This document shows positions 23,588-38,500 of a stretch of DNA of 64,000 bases, piece by piece (within the stretch, counting starts at the first letter, position 1; each line of letters starts with the position of its first letter). A model generated the notes under the pieces. That model had not been told where the DNA came from, searched no databases, and worked only from the letters and a program-made list of their open reading frames with translations. Where the stretch lies: assembly GCA_016169945.1 (NCBI GenBank), contig JADLSH010000388.1, forward strand, positions 3,059,501-3,123,500. Direction: 5' to 3'. This DNA comes from Trachythela sp. YZ-2020 (Eukaryota; Cnidaria; Anthozoa; Malacalcyonacea; Clavulariidae). The position numbers were made by a program, and so were the translations under genes.

Positions 23588-26500
23588 GTAAGTGGATGTT
23601 CACTGAAAATTATATAAAACCACATTATGCTTTATATGCGAAACCGCTACATCTTCCAAATACACCCATTAATGCCCTAAGTTTTTGGTGTTAGAGAAAT
23701 GAAAATAGCAAGGTAGAGCGCGCTGCGTTAGTGCTCAAAATGCTCATTACAAAAGGGACCCTGAAGTTGCTCAAAATACTCGAGAGTGCTCAAAAGGGGC
23801 TAACAGGTCTTTGAAATGCTCCCATACTGACCATAGGGCTTTAAAACCTCCCAGAATTGCTCTAAAACTCTCCAAAAAGATTTCAATGTTTGCAAATATC
23901 TCATAGGAGCGCAGGAAGAAGCTCTTATAGTCATGAATCTTTCGTACCCCTCACTGCTCAAAACTATATATGACAAGCTATATTTCCCTTGCAGCTTCTT
24001 GATTGCTTTGGTTCTCTCATGGATCGGCCTCGTATACATTCAGACTTCGAACACAAGTATCCAGTACTGTTGACGATGTTTGAAAATGACCTTGATACAG
24101 CCAAGATTATATATGATCAACAACAGACATATGAGAGTAATGAAGACACGTTGCCGATCAACAAGAATAAACCACCTATATCAGGCTGTCTCAAGTGGGC
24201 ACAAGAATTAAGGGAGAGAATTAAATCACCAATGGGCAGCTTAAAGTTGTCTCTAAATCACGGGTAATGCATTATTGTTTTGTAGCGTGTTTATTTAATT
24301 GTTTGCAATCCACGTAATTGGTCAAAAACTTGACAGAATATGGACAGACCGGGGAAAAGTATTGAATTTTTCTCGAATCCTGAATTTGCCTTCTTTAAAT
24401 GTTCCTCAAACGTGCCTAAAAACAATGGAAAGATTTGACTGTATATACAGAACAGGATATTCTTTATTTTGAGCATTGAACACTGCCTAAATATGATTTC
24501 TATTTTACAGCATACTCGAAAGTGCAGAGGCGATGAGCATTCTGAACAAATACGACGAGATGGAAAGCTTGCTTTCACGGTGAGTAACAATACACCATGC
24601 ATATTCTCATGGTTAAGACCCAACACCTTATTGCAGTTAAAGTCAGTTCAAGAAGTTAGTAAGAAAAGGTTTCGAACTTTTCGTCAAAAAAGTTAACTAA
24701 ATTTTCAAGCAAAAGTGAGAAGCAGACACTATAGATAAATTCAACGTTTTAAAAATTCAACGTTTTTCTCTTTCAGTTATGAACATAAGACGTATGAGAA
24801 ATGGACAAAAAGTGTTAGCGATGTTGCTCAACAGAATCTCGATAAGCCACTTATCATTCGAGATCCACAAACATTGTTAATCAAAGTCAATTTTGATCCA
24901 GAGGTTGGTTAAGTATACATCGTTTTTGCATTCACCTCCTGTCCATGATAAATTCTTCAGCAATTTTTATCTCGTTTTATCCAAAGTTTTTCAATGCATA
25001 TGACTTTTTATAATATAACATTTATAGTACGCGCGTGCTGATTGGTCGAGAAGCGTGTTTCTATAACTGTATAGAAACACGGAAATTTTCCGGCCAAAAT
25101 TTAAAATCGTCAAAAAAACAAATTTAATGCGAATTTTGAATACTATTTAAAAATAATTTTAATGCTTTTACACATTTTTGACTGTTAATTTTCAAACAGA
25201 GTTGTTTTCTTGCAGCGAAATTGACGAGCAAAGTTCAGCATGCGTACGTAATGAGAATTTGTAAATTAATCGAGTTTAAAAAATGTCTTTTGAGTTATAT
25301 TAAATAGAAAACATTTTTTCCTGTGTTTCTATACTCGAAATAACGTGGAAAAACTCGCCCTACGGGCTCGTTTTCCCACTGATTATTTCTCGTTCTCCCA
25401 AACTCCCACGCGTGTTTCTATAAGTGTATAGAAACACGGAAAATGTTTTCTATTTCTTAAATTTCACTATCTCTCTATTCTTTATAGCTTATCGCATTAC
25501 TACGTGAAGTGAAGTACCTGGAACAAGCACAGAACGATGTTGTCGAGGCTATTCCCGAGAGTGCAACGTGCGTGTACGAACGTAATGAGACATTCCACAA
25601 ATATTGCGCCAATCTCGATCTGACAGTCGCTTGGTATAACAACGTAAGACAAAGGTTACTTGAAGTCGAGTTTCCATTGGTCAAAGAACAACTCAAGGAG
25701 ATTGACGAACAGTTAGAGCAAGCTGAAAAGACATTGACATGGAACAGCGATGGTTTGTTATTAGTTATCAAATCTTTAATCTTGTAATGCCAATCGTGGT
25801 AAAGGCTAGTCTCAACTAAAGAGCAGCTTATATATAAGTTCAGATCCTGTGGGAGTCATTCGTTATAAGTCCTGTGTGCTGCAGTCTAAAGAAACCTAAA
25901 CTAAACTATCTTTATTTATACTGGATTTCTTTAAATAAGCTATGCCTAAACTGTTCTCTCTGTAGATCCAGTAATGGCCATTCCTTTTTGGAATACAGTG
26001 TTACTACAGAAGTAAACCTAAACCGAACTGAAGTTTATTTATGCTTGATAGCTCTATCACTTTTGTTTAAACTGTTCTTTCCAGAGGTCCAGTAAGGACC
26101 ACCTCTCATTGGTCCGATGTTCTTCAGGAGGAAATCGGGTACCCGGAGATACCTGCCGTGTTTCGTGGAGTAAACTGTAAGCACTTCACTCACATGTGAC
26201 TGAGGCAAAATTCTAATCAGACATGCAACTCACTGCATATTACGGGAATCGAACTCCTGTCTCAGAGGTGAAAGGCACATGCACTAACCACTGTGTCACC
26301 AGTTTAGTCTTGTTTATCAGCCATGAAATCATAGAAAGTAGAAACTTAACCAAAAGCACAGGCCTGGAAAAAATTATTTCTTTCTTGGACCAATGTGATC
26401 AAACAAACAAATTCTGTCAATATTCGGGCAGTTAGCTAACTAGCAAACAACGAAAAGCTTAGCCAAACGTGTCCACCCTTTCCCTCCAACAGTCCAACCT

Positions 26501-29500
26501 GTTGATCTCACAACTGCACTGCAAATCGGCAAATATCTAGATCTGTGTATCTAAAATATATCTTATGGTCATCTGCTTCTAGAGTCTACACTCTAATATC
26601 AAATACTAGATTGATTAATCGTATAAAGTTGTCTTTCAGCAGCATATTATGGTTATAGTTCTTAATATGGTTCAAATGAGGCCAATACTGGGGCTATTCA
26701 AAAATAAACTTTAAAAAAAACAACGTTAAAAGACTTTATTATCTATAATAAAGTCTTCTAAAGTTTTTTTTTAAAGTTTCTTTTTTAACAGCCGCAGTAT
26801 TGGCCTCATTTGAACCATATTAAGAACTATAAATACTAGATTGTTGACTGTTGTACAGGTTGGCATTCTAGGAATTTTCTGGGACCCATGGTCCGATACT
26901 TTTTCCACCCCTGCAAAAGCAATCTAAGCAAAACACTAGCACTACGGACAATGAGTAAGGATTAGTGTAGCAGCACTACAGAATGGTCATTAATTTTTAT
27001 CCCATTAATTATGTCATTACGCAGGTGTATGGGAGTACATAGAAAGGATACGAGATCAAGTTCATGACTTGGAACGTCGTGTACAGTCAGCTAAAGATAA
27101 TGTTGAGGCTATTGGCCAACTCATGACCACGTGGTGTGATGCACCTCTGTATGAACGCAAAGGGGAGAAGAGAGAAGGCTTGTTAAATATAGAGGTACAT
27201 GAAGTAGATATTAATTCACTTCTAGTTCTTGATCATGTACATAACACTTAGCACAGTGCAGGTTGACCATAGACGGATTTTCTGGGGGGTGCGGGGGTGC
27301 GCGCAAAAATTTGCACACCCCCCCAAAAAATTTAAATGCTCATTGGGATAAATGACAGTAGTGTGATTGAAATAAAGGTTTTGAACTAAGTAAGACTAAA
27401 AACAAGGACTTTTAACTAAATAAGACCAAAAATCTCAACATTTTCTGGGGGCTTTGCCCCTTACCCCCATTGCCAATTGTGCCCCCAGACCCCTGCTGCA
27501 GCTTGCTCGGCGGCGCTACGCACCCTGTCTCTCCCCCCCTAAATTTTTGGCACCCCCCCTACATTTTGGGCGTCCCCCCCCTAAATTTTCGGCACCCCCC
27601 AGAGCAAAATCTGAAAATCCGTCTATGAGGTTGACCACCATTTGCTGCATGATAATGCTTAGTGAAACCCACCTATTGACCAGTCTACCCCTAAAAATAG
27701 ATATACATTGTTGCCTCAGAACAATGTCTGTTCCATAACCTCATTATTATACGGCCTTGTATACTATGGTGACATTTCTTTTCCACTTGTGCCTAATTTA
27801 GGAGAAAGATGGCATCCAAAAGAAACGCTACAGTATGATTGAAGAATCGGGGCAGAAAATCCACGATTTAATGAAGGTTTTATATTTTATATCTTATTGT
27901 ATCCACACGCAGTTAGGAAAATGGTTTCCATCTAAGGGCCTCTGTTCATATGGGGAAAAGTTATCTCGGTTAGCGAGAAAACATTTCGACTAGCCAAATA
28001 ATTTTGTTCTGTTCATATGGAGAAACGTTATCCCGATTACCGGGTAAAGTTTCCAGCTGTGACGTAGCACTGGTGTGGCGCGCAAGGCGGGAAAAGTAAA
28101 AAAACTTTAAAATACATTTTAAAAACAAATATGGCTGCTTTGAACTTACATTACGTAGTTGGATTAATCGTAAACAACCTTGTTCAATTTTCTGTACTTA
28201 TTACTAAACTTGTAAAATGTAATTTGTAAAGTGTAAATTGAAAAGTTGCTGACACGACATGTTGTGTTCATATGGGAAAAACATTATCCCGGTCACCGAG
28301 ATCTCGCCTGTCAACAAGCGAGATCTCGGTACACGGGAAAACTTTTCGTCTCATATGAACGCAGTGTAACTTTTCATATTATTTTCATAACAAGGCGAGA
28401 TCTCGCTTGTAAACTTGTCGAAATGTTTTCTCGCTAACCGAGATAACTTCTCCCCATATGAACAGGCCCTAAGACTGGCTTAATTTGTACAGTTCTAAAC
28501 TGTTCTGCCTACATGTTCAGTATGGGTCATCCTTTGGTCCAACGTAACTAAACGAAGTAACCTAAAACTGAACAAATCTTATCAATTCCGCTCGTGCAAG
28601 TGACGTCACGACTCGTAAGTGTTTAGCCAAAGATTAAAGATTAAATCATTAATCTGTGGTGTAGCTTCTGCCACTTTGGGTATCAACTTCCACCAAACTT
28701 CCAGACGAAGGGCCTTCGCTCGAAATGTTGACGTTCTTGTTGTATTTTCAGGTAGATTGATACTAAAGCTTATTGTATAGACGCTACCTACACTGACACC
28801 TGACTCTTCCACAGCCCTCGCTATATGCCCGTTCGCAGGCTTCAGTGCATTCCCATTATTCAACACTGGGGACGAGTCAGCAACTGGCACCACATGTTCG
28901 AGATATTAGCACTCTTTTCACATGGGATTGAAGCCAAATCATAATCAGAAAACTGCTTATTGCAGGAATCGAACTCCAGTTGTAGACGTCAAAGGCACAT
29001 GCACTAACCACCAATATAGTCTTGCACTAACCACCAACACACCCACCTTTCTTGTACATCGACACAAGTGTACCTGGTTAATGATTTGATCCCTCAACTT
29101 GTTTCCTTTAGAAAAATATGGAGCTGTTCAAAGCAGAAGCATCCACAGAGATCTGGCGTGCGTATGTTGACTACCTCGACGATATGATCGTAGATGGCTT
29201 CTTCAATGCAATTCACGCATCGCTCAATTACATACTGGACAATACTGACCCCAAGACGAACACACTGGCAATATTTGAGGCAAAGTTAGAACTACAAGCA
29301 CCAGATATGGTGTTCATACCATCACTGGACTATGTCAGTGGTACTTATGGGTTCTATGATATGGTTGAAAGTATTGTCAGTGATATTTATTCCATGGCAA
29401 CGCTTGTCGCTAGATTGGCTGATCATAATGAGTCTTCGCAGTATCAGGTACATTTTCTAGCCACAATATCTGTTAGAGGGTGTTTATTTGATTTCAAATA

Positions 29501-32500
29501 CGAAAATGAGGACTGCGTTATTAAGTAAAATTTTAACCCGCTGTTTTGGGTTATGTATTTCTGCATGGCCGTTCGTTTCAAAACTTTAGAAAATAGAACT
29601 TCTATTGATCCAGAAAAATTGCTGGAAAAACGTATGCAACTTTATAAACAAACTGTTGGGAAGTTTGATTTGAAAATTTTCGTTAACCGACGGTTAGGCT
29701 AACCGGCTTTTGAACAACCGGCCCCAGGTCTTAAATATGTCTATAATTTTCGCTCGAAATTTTCTTAAACAAAAACCCTTCTGCATATATATAGCATATT
29801 TTCTCATAAGTTATCGACTATTACTGTGCATATTTAGTACTGTACATAGTCTATGCAGTAGGCTTTTAATAAGGCCTAAGCATACTTGATTTATTATCTA
29901 GGCTGACCTGGAAGACATGCTGGAACTATCAGAGATGAGACAAGAGCTCATGGAACGCGTGACGACAATCATAAACAAGGCGACAGAATACAGAAATTCC
30001 TTCGATACCTATGCGTATCTCTGGGTTGATGATAGAAGTGAATTCATGAGACAATTCTTGCTGTATAATCATGTCTTGACAGCTGAAGAGATTGAAGCAC
30101 ACGTGGAAGACGGAGTACCAGAGTGCCCTCCAACCTTGAAACAGTTTAAGGAACAGGTAATGGAATAGAAGCTTTGCAAATAATCTATCGATCGATGATT
30201 TGACGAGTTAACTACTGTAGTTAAACTTTGATTATATTTTCGCTTTCAGATTGACACGTACGAAAAGTTGTTCGTAGAAGTGGATGGTTTCAAAGGCACT
30301 ACAATGTTTGACACGTGGTTCTGTGTTGATGCCAAACCCTTCAAACAAGCTTTACTAAATATCATCAAGCGATGGAGTTACATGTTTAAACAACACCTTA
30401 TTGACCACGTTACAAACAGGTGGGTTTGGTATTCACCGTTATAAAGTGATGCTACAGTAGGTCGAATATTTTCTCCAATGGAGCCAACTCGTATTTCCTC
30501 ATGAGAGCTTGTGCATACTAGCTGTAAATTTACAAGGCACAAAATGGTTGTCAACTTCAGAACTGTTGACAGTTTTAGGAGCAAGAAAATCAAACTACAT
30601 CTCTCAGTTCTATGTATAGGTCACCAAATACACTGCTACAAATAGACGGGTACAATAATTATCTAAATGACACTTGTTTAAAACTGCGTGAATTAGTGTC
30701 CACTATACAATTATTTTCACGTTTCGGATAGATCAGATAGATATTTAATAGTTGTTCCCTACAGGGCTTTTCAACAACCATTTACATTACGACTACAGAG
30801 ACATTACACAGACATGAACAGACCGAGGTAGACCGTAAGCTTACAAATGGCGCCTCTAGCAGCCGCTATTTAGTCCATACCCCTTTTTAATGGTCTGCAC
30901 ATGCAACTAGGTGTTGATTTTGAAGAGGGGGAAAAACCGGAGTACCCGGAGAAAAACCTCGAAGCACGGGAGAGATCAACTACGACAACTCATTCATTCA
31001 TGAGTCCCTAGTTGTTGAGTCGACACGAGACACGTGCCAGTAAAGGTAGGTCCAGCCACTGCACTGACCTCCGCCGACCCGAGCCAACTTGAACCTAGTG
31101 GGAACTTAGTGGTGCGCCATGGGCCAAGCGGACCCGTACTTCCTTACTTTCTCATATTACTACAAAAAAAGGTTTTAGGGTTTGTTAAGGTTTGGGGGTT
31201 GGCTGGCGCTTAGGTGAATTAGGGGAAGGTGTTGATTAAGGGTAAGAATCGCCGAATGTAAAATTGAGGATGTTAATATCGAAATTGACCCCCGACTGAT
31301 GTTCGTAGTCGAAGGCGATTTACTGTCTTACTTACAAAGACCGCCTCTTAAAATTAGATCTTCTACCGATGTCGTATTGGCATGAATATTTGGATGTGTT
31401 GTATTTGTATAAGCTGGCATCATGATGCTTTTTTTTAAAGTTACATGACTTTTTAAGTAAACAACAAATTACGTGTAACGAGAAGAAGTAATCCTTCATC
31501 AGGTTTACGTTTGTTTATCCAAAAGTACGTACAGTAACATATCAATCTAGTTATTTCATTCGAACCATCATCCATTGAAATAATACACCATCATCCATAC
31601 GATTATATTAAACTTTTTATGTCAGTTTAAAAACAGTCTATTGAAATACTATAAAGATTGTCAATAATAATAGAGGATACTGACAATCCAAAAAGAACTT
31701 GGAAAACTGTTGTCAAAAATGTTATGTTCTGTTCTTTCTAGCACGCAAAGTGCAATTCACAGTGTTTATGATTTTATTTTTATATTTATATTATATTTGG
31801 GGTTTATGTTATTTATTGGCTTTTCGTTGTATCTGTGGTGTTTGTAATTTATGTATGTGTGGTGTCTGTTTTTAATTTTAATTTTTTTCTTTTTCAAAAT
31901 AAAAAAACAACAAAAAAAAACTGTCTAATGTGTGTAGTCATGGCTACGCATCATCCTAGAACCTGTATTGTCTTTCTATTCAGTTTGAACGACCTGGTAG
32001 AGTTTATCAAGATTGCTGATGTTGGTCTAGCTCAGGAGGTAGCCGAAGGTGACTATGATGGTTTGGTAGCTGTTATGGGTCATTTAATGGCAGTGAAAGA
32101 TCGCCAGGCTACTACAGATGAAATGTTCGAACCATTGAAGCAAACTATTGAGTTACTCAAGACGTATGGTCAGGAGTTGCCCGAGGAAGTACATATGCAA
32201 TTGCAGGTAAATGTGTTATGGTTTTTGTTTTTTTTTCGTGTGGTTTGGTAAAGTACCTTGTGGTATGGTTATGGTAATGGTTATGGTTATGGTATGGTAT
32301 GGTATGGTATGGTATGGTATGGTATGGTATGATATACCGTTTAGACTGATATGATGTCGTATGGTAAGTTATGGTATGTATGGTGTGGTGTGGACGCGAG
32401 GTGAGGTCGAGCAGGGCAGGGTGTGGTGTGGTATGGTATCTTATGAATTGGCATGGTATGGTTGAGTATGGTATGAAATGGAATGGTATGGTTATTGTTT

Positions 32501-35500
32501 GGTGTGGTATACTATAACATGGTGTGGTTTGAATGATATTCACTGTAATACTTGTGTTAGATTGGAAGTCGTTCTATGTTTTACCAAAGCATTTCAACCT
32601 CCTTAGGAATTGCCAGAACAATGGAACAACTGCAAGAAGAACGCAGTTACTGTGAAACAACAAGTCGCTCCATTACAAGCAGCAGAGGTTGCCATTATCA
32701 GAAGGAAATGTGGTCAATTTGATGTAAGTATACAGTCAACGAATGTGAAGTACGATTGAGCGTAGCTTTCTATCATGCTCTGCATCAGCATGCATTGTTC
32801 GTACATAATTTTTTGTACTAATATTGTATTGGTATACAATCAAGAGGTACCTTGTGTCTGTGTTTTAAACCTGAACATATTTATCTTTCCCAGGTTAAAC
32901 AACACGAGTTCAGAGAAGACTTCAGAAAGACGGCACCATTCATGTTCAATTCACAGAACGTTTACGAAAAACTTGATAAGGTAGCATAAAATATATCATT
33001 AAGCCATTAATGCCCAACCTTTTTTCTTTGATGAGTAAAATCGTTTGGTGTTATACTTGGAGTAAAATGACAAAGTAGACTTTAGTCATTAGTAAACTAA
33101 ATTTATATTTACACTGGATAACTGTATCAGTACCAATGAACATGCAATTGTTATTGAGTATTCTGTTTACTTGTATTCTTTAGGCGAATGGTGAGATTTG
33201 TGCGATGGAAGCAGAGATGAAGATGTTGGGTGGGTCAGCAGGATTATTCGAAGTCAACTTCGCTGATTACAAACAACTTCGTGCTTGTAGACGTGAAGTG
33301 TTCCTCCTCAAGGGCCTGTGGGATATGATCGACGCCGTGCTCACGAGTATCGACGACTGGAAGACAACATTATGGAGTGACATTAATGTTGAAACCATGG
33401 AAATGGAATGTAAACGGTTTGTGAAAGAGATTCGTAGTTTGGATAAAGAGATGAGAGCATGGGATGCGTTCACTGGGCTGGATTCGACAGTAAAGAATAT
33501 GGTCACTTCATTACGGGCTGTGTGTGAGTTACAGAATCCTGCTATCAGAGAACGACATTGGCAACAACTCATGCAAGCAACACAGGTCAGTAAAAAGAAC
33601 GCCTGATATTCTTTGTTCTTTTACAGGTGTAATGTAGCATATTGGGGGTCTGGGGGTTAGGGTTAGAAGGGCCAGGGTTAGGGTAATGGCTTGAGTAAGC
33701 TTTATGGGATAGCAGATTGTGGCTAACTTCAGAAATAGTGAAACTTATGAGAGCAAGCGAATTAATCTTAATACCTCTATTTTATGTGTTTGCCTCCACA
33801 TACAAGAATACTACATATAATTAGAAGAATTTACTTTCTCTCGCCTTGAAATCTACAGGTTAACCACCATTTGTTGCACGACAGTTCTTAGTGAATGCCA
33901 ACTATATACAATATATAGGCAAATTAAGGTTCATGAAAAGCAAGGAAAATTTCTTTAAAACGAGGTGTCGGATCCTTATTTAGCAGTGGAAAGCCACCAC
34001 AAAGGACGTGCATATTCAGGAGCTACAAACCCTTTTTGTAAATTATGTGTAAACGTAGCTAAACATAAGAACCATTTCTACACATTCCTCAGGTGAAATT
34101 CATCATGGACGAAGACACATGTTTGGCTGACTTATTGGCGCTTAATCTTCACAACTACGAAGACGAAGTTCGCGGTATTGTGGATAAAGCTACTAAGGAA
34201 TTGGGTATGGAGAAAGTGCTGGGTGAACTTGATGTCACATGGTCTGCAATGGAGTTTGAATACGAGGCACATCAACGTACACATATCTCATTGCTTAGAT
34301 CTAGTGAGGAACTCATTGAGACCCTTGAGGATAACCAGGTATAGTATTTGTTATATTTGGTGGCTCTTGAAACTAAACTAAACTTAACTAACTTTATATA
34401 TACTGGATAGCTTTCTCAGTTCTAAACTGGTCTTCATAGAGGTTCAGTAAGGAGCATCCCTCATTGCTCCAGTGTTACTACAGGAGGAACCTTTCTCACA
34501 TTTGAAATTATAATCAGACAACTGCATACTTCAGCAGATGAACGAATAAGAGACAACCTTTACCCGACCTGTAGGGAGAACAGTTTAGAACTGATAAAGC
34601 TTTTCAACATAAAAAGTTAGTTTAGTAAAATACCCTACTAATGCGCAATCTTAATTGATTTCTAACTCTTTTTTCAATGTGCTAGGTTCAACTACAAAAT
34701 CTCATCACGTCGAAATACATCGGTCATTTCTTGGAAGAAGTGTCCACTTGGCAAAAGAAGCTTTCGACTGCGGATTCCGTTATTTCTATCTGGTTTGAAG
34801 TTCAACGCACCTGGTCTCATTTAGAGAGTATTTTCATTGGTTCTGACGATATTCGAAATCAACTGCCAGAGGATTCGAAACGCTTTGATGGCATCGACAC
34901 TGACTTTAAGGTATGATTGGCAACAGACATGGAAATTATTCATTTATTTATTCATTTGTTCTTTCGTTAATAAAGTAAAGCACGTGGTGCGAGGTGTCCC
35001 TTCCCATACAGCACTCTTCCATAGACCACCACCTATAGACTGGTTTACGTGTGACGGTGCAATGAGGTGGTCCAGGGATGGATTTACTGGGGGGGGGGTG
35101 CGCACCCCTCCTAGCCTTGGCCAAGGGGGTGCAGGAGGGGTGCCAAAATTTGGATTTGACAGGGCATTTATCAAACAAAAATATAATATTGGGCCATTGA
35201 TGGTCATTTTTGACCATCTAGGCCATCTTATTTTTCAAAAAAATTCTGACAAGACAACCCCCTTGACCCTGTAGGGTCCTCAGTGGTGATTCACCTTTCC
35301 TCGGTCGCTGACCACGCCCTGCTTCATTACCAAAGCCCACTTAGCACACCCCCTATCCAACCAAGCTGGATCCATCCATGAGGTGGTCAACTCTAAATTG
35401 TTCACTATGTTGTATTGACCTTGTGTTTGGCGAAAAATGCATGTAATTAAAACATCCAGCATAATTTGTTGCAGTGTTTTCAATAAAAGGCGGTTACGGG

Positions 35501-38500
35501 CGGTTTACCGCCGCCTATTAGGCCTTTCACGGCCGCCTATTTCTTTGTTTATGTGCAAAATCTATATTCGTCTTTCATCTGGAAATTTTGAGCACAGACG
35601 CCTATTCTTGAAATTCAGCCTGCTATTACAATAATTATTGAGAACACTGTTGTTCGCTCCCATAATTAGCATTACGTTACAATTGTCGATGCATTTTGGA
35701 TTGGTCGTCGCTAAAGGGGATGGACGAGAGGAAGGTTTTCAAGAACGTTAAAACGTGGAACAATAAAAAACCAGGCATATGTAACAATATTAAACCTTAC
35801 CCTAACGCTCCCCCTACACCTAACCCTAATCCTAACCCCAACACTAACCCTAACGCGAACTCTAAGTTAAATTTTGGGACTACCTTGTAAACTCCTTCTC
35901 GTCCATCCCTTACCATTTTGGATTATGCCATGTAATAAATACACAATATAACTTAAAGATAGCTTCTCAATGTTTGTAGTAAAACTGAACCTGATCTGGT
36001 GAAACACTTTGTTATTTTCCAGGAATTAATGGGTGACGCCGAGAAAACACCAAACGTAGTGGAATGTTGTTGTAAGGAGGGGTTGTACGAGAAACTGGAA
36101 AATATTCAAGAAAGGTACATTCTTTCTAAAGAATAGTTGGGTTTTGTAATTCACTTTATCTATACGTACTGGATGGCTCTATTAGTTCTAAACTGTTTTC
36201 CCTTGAGCTACAGTATGGACTCCCCCCATCAGTTCAGTGTTACTACAGGAGGAAACCGTCTACGGTGTTTGATGATCAAACTGGAAGTGTTCATCCCACA
36301 TGGGTAATTGAGGCGAGATTTTAATTAGACAACAGCATATTGCAGGAACCGAACTCTGCTCGCAGAGACGGAAGACACATGCACTAACGATTGCGGCTAG
36401 CACCAACAAATTGAAACAATTTAAACCATGGCTGCATAAGTCAGGGAGCCATGGAGCGACGCTACCTCCATAGTTGGGGCTAAATCCAAATTCAAAATGT
36501 GCACTTCAAAACTTCAAAACCTAAGCCAAAAAATTATGTGGAGACAGTGGAGCTAGCTATCTAAACCTGGAATTACTGGCTAAAAACAAGAATTTAAGCT
36601 CAATTTAACAAAATTATGGGGGGATCTGCATGCTCCTGAGCTGCACACTTGAAGGACCTATTCTCATCCGTAATCTACTAGCTTTGGTCAGCTTGGTAAT
36701 CCCCAAACCCTACGGCTGCGCTGGCATATCCCAGCTCCATTCGACGATTGGCTACCTCCACAAAAGTAATATCTACAGGCATGATTTAAACCATCTTTCT
36801 TGCCTGGTGTTTTCTTTGCTAAAGTTTCTTGTATGTTCTTTTTCATTCTGTAGACTTTCTCTGTGCGAGAAAGCTTTGGCTGAATATTTGGAGACCAAAC
36901 GTCTTGCCTTTCCTCGATTTTATTTCGTATCTTCGGCTGACTTACTGAATATCTTGTCCAAAGGCAATATACCTAGTGAGGTAAGCTTTTTGAAATGAAT
37001 TTAGAAATATGTCATGCACGAGAAGAAGTTTATTATAGTGAGGTAAAATATCAAAACGTATGTTGAAAAACGAGGCGGTAGCTGAGTTCTTTTAACATAA
37101 ATAGTTAAGGTGTTTTAAAATCACTATCAGAGTTCAATATAACGGTCGGCCATCGGCCATTTTCCGAGCGAATTGCTGAGATGGCCGACCAATTGTTGTC
37201 TTGCTCGGACATTATGGCCGACTGTTTTTGACTTATTAATATCAATAATTTCTATCTTGAGGTCTGTAAATAATTAGTAGCCGACATGGGTTGGTCCGAC
37301 ATAATGTCCGACCAAGTTTTCAGAATTATATTGAACTCTTATCACTATAAGACTTCGAATGCATAATACAACTTCTCAAACTAATGACATGATATATCAT
37401 GGTTTGTATTGTATTGTATTGTATTGCATTGTATTGTATTGTATTGTATTGTATTGTATTGTATTGTATTGTATTGTATTGTATTGTATTGTATTGTATT
37501 GTATTGTATTGTATTGTATTGTATTGTATTGTATGTACTATTTACAACATGAGTGGCAGTGTTGTATCGGATATACAAACTCGAGCCGAAGGCGAGCGTT
37601 GTATATCCTAAACAACACGGCCGCTCATGTTGTAAATAGCTTGTGAAACGTCTTGATGAGAACATTCGTATTCTTCAACAATTTAAAATAAATGAATGAT
37701 ATTTGGTGAGAAAATTGAACTTAAAGTTTATGTAAATCAGCATGATTCTGTATCAGATATACAAACTCCTTCACGCTAATGACTTCTTGTGTGTTTTCTT
37801 CATGAATTATTAATGAGTTTTACAATGTATTGTATTGTATTGTATCCATGTGTTTGTATTGTATTATATTGTATTGTATTCCATATTATATCCTTGTGTT
37901 TCCATGAATTATATCCATGTGTTTCCATATTATATCCATCTTATGTTTCCATATTATATCCATTTGCTCGTCATTTGTCCAAACTATTCGACAACATGGC
38001 TGTTTCCATATTATATCCATGTGTTTCCATATTATATCCATGTGTTTCCTTATTATATCCATGTGTTTCCATATTATATCCATGTGTTTCCATATTATAT
38101 CCATGTGTTTCCATATTATATCCATGTGTTTCCATATTATATCCATGTGTTTCCATATTATATCCATGTGTTTCCATATTATATCCATGTGTTTCCATAT
38201 TATATCCATGTGTTTCCATATTATATCCATGTGTTTCCATATTATATCCATGTGTTTCCATATTATATCCATGTGTTTCCATTGGCTAATTTCCATTTTT
38301 ATACTATTTCCAAAGCAAGGAATTTGAAGGGTGGAGTCGCCCTCCCACCCCTACACACTCCACTATCGCAGTGACGTCAGCACTGGCCAGTGCTAAATTG
38401 GTCAGTTTTAACATTAGGTACTGTTGTGGGGCAAGGGTAACGCCCCTGGAAAACCTACACCACACCTTACACTTGAGCATAGATCCCCTCGAGGGAGCTT

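Noticed and set aside
28606..28893. A minus-strand 95-codon open frame considered as a small gene.
   Set aside because: It overlaps a dispersed repeat (shared with about 17600-17690), shows no domain and lies within a dynein intron.
37835..38374. Open frames of 103-179 codons through the 21-bp array, considered as an in-frame coding expansion of the dynein.
   Set aside because: Unit length of 21 explains the openness. Both strands are open, and the conserved dynein residues expected there are absent.
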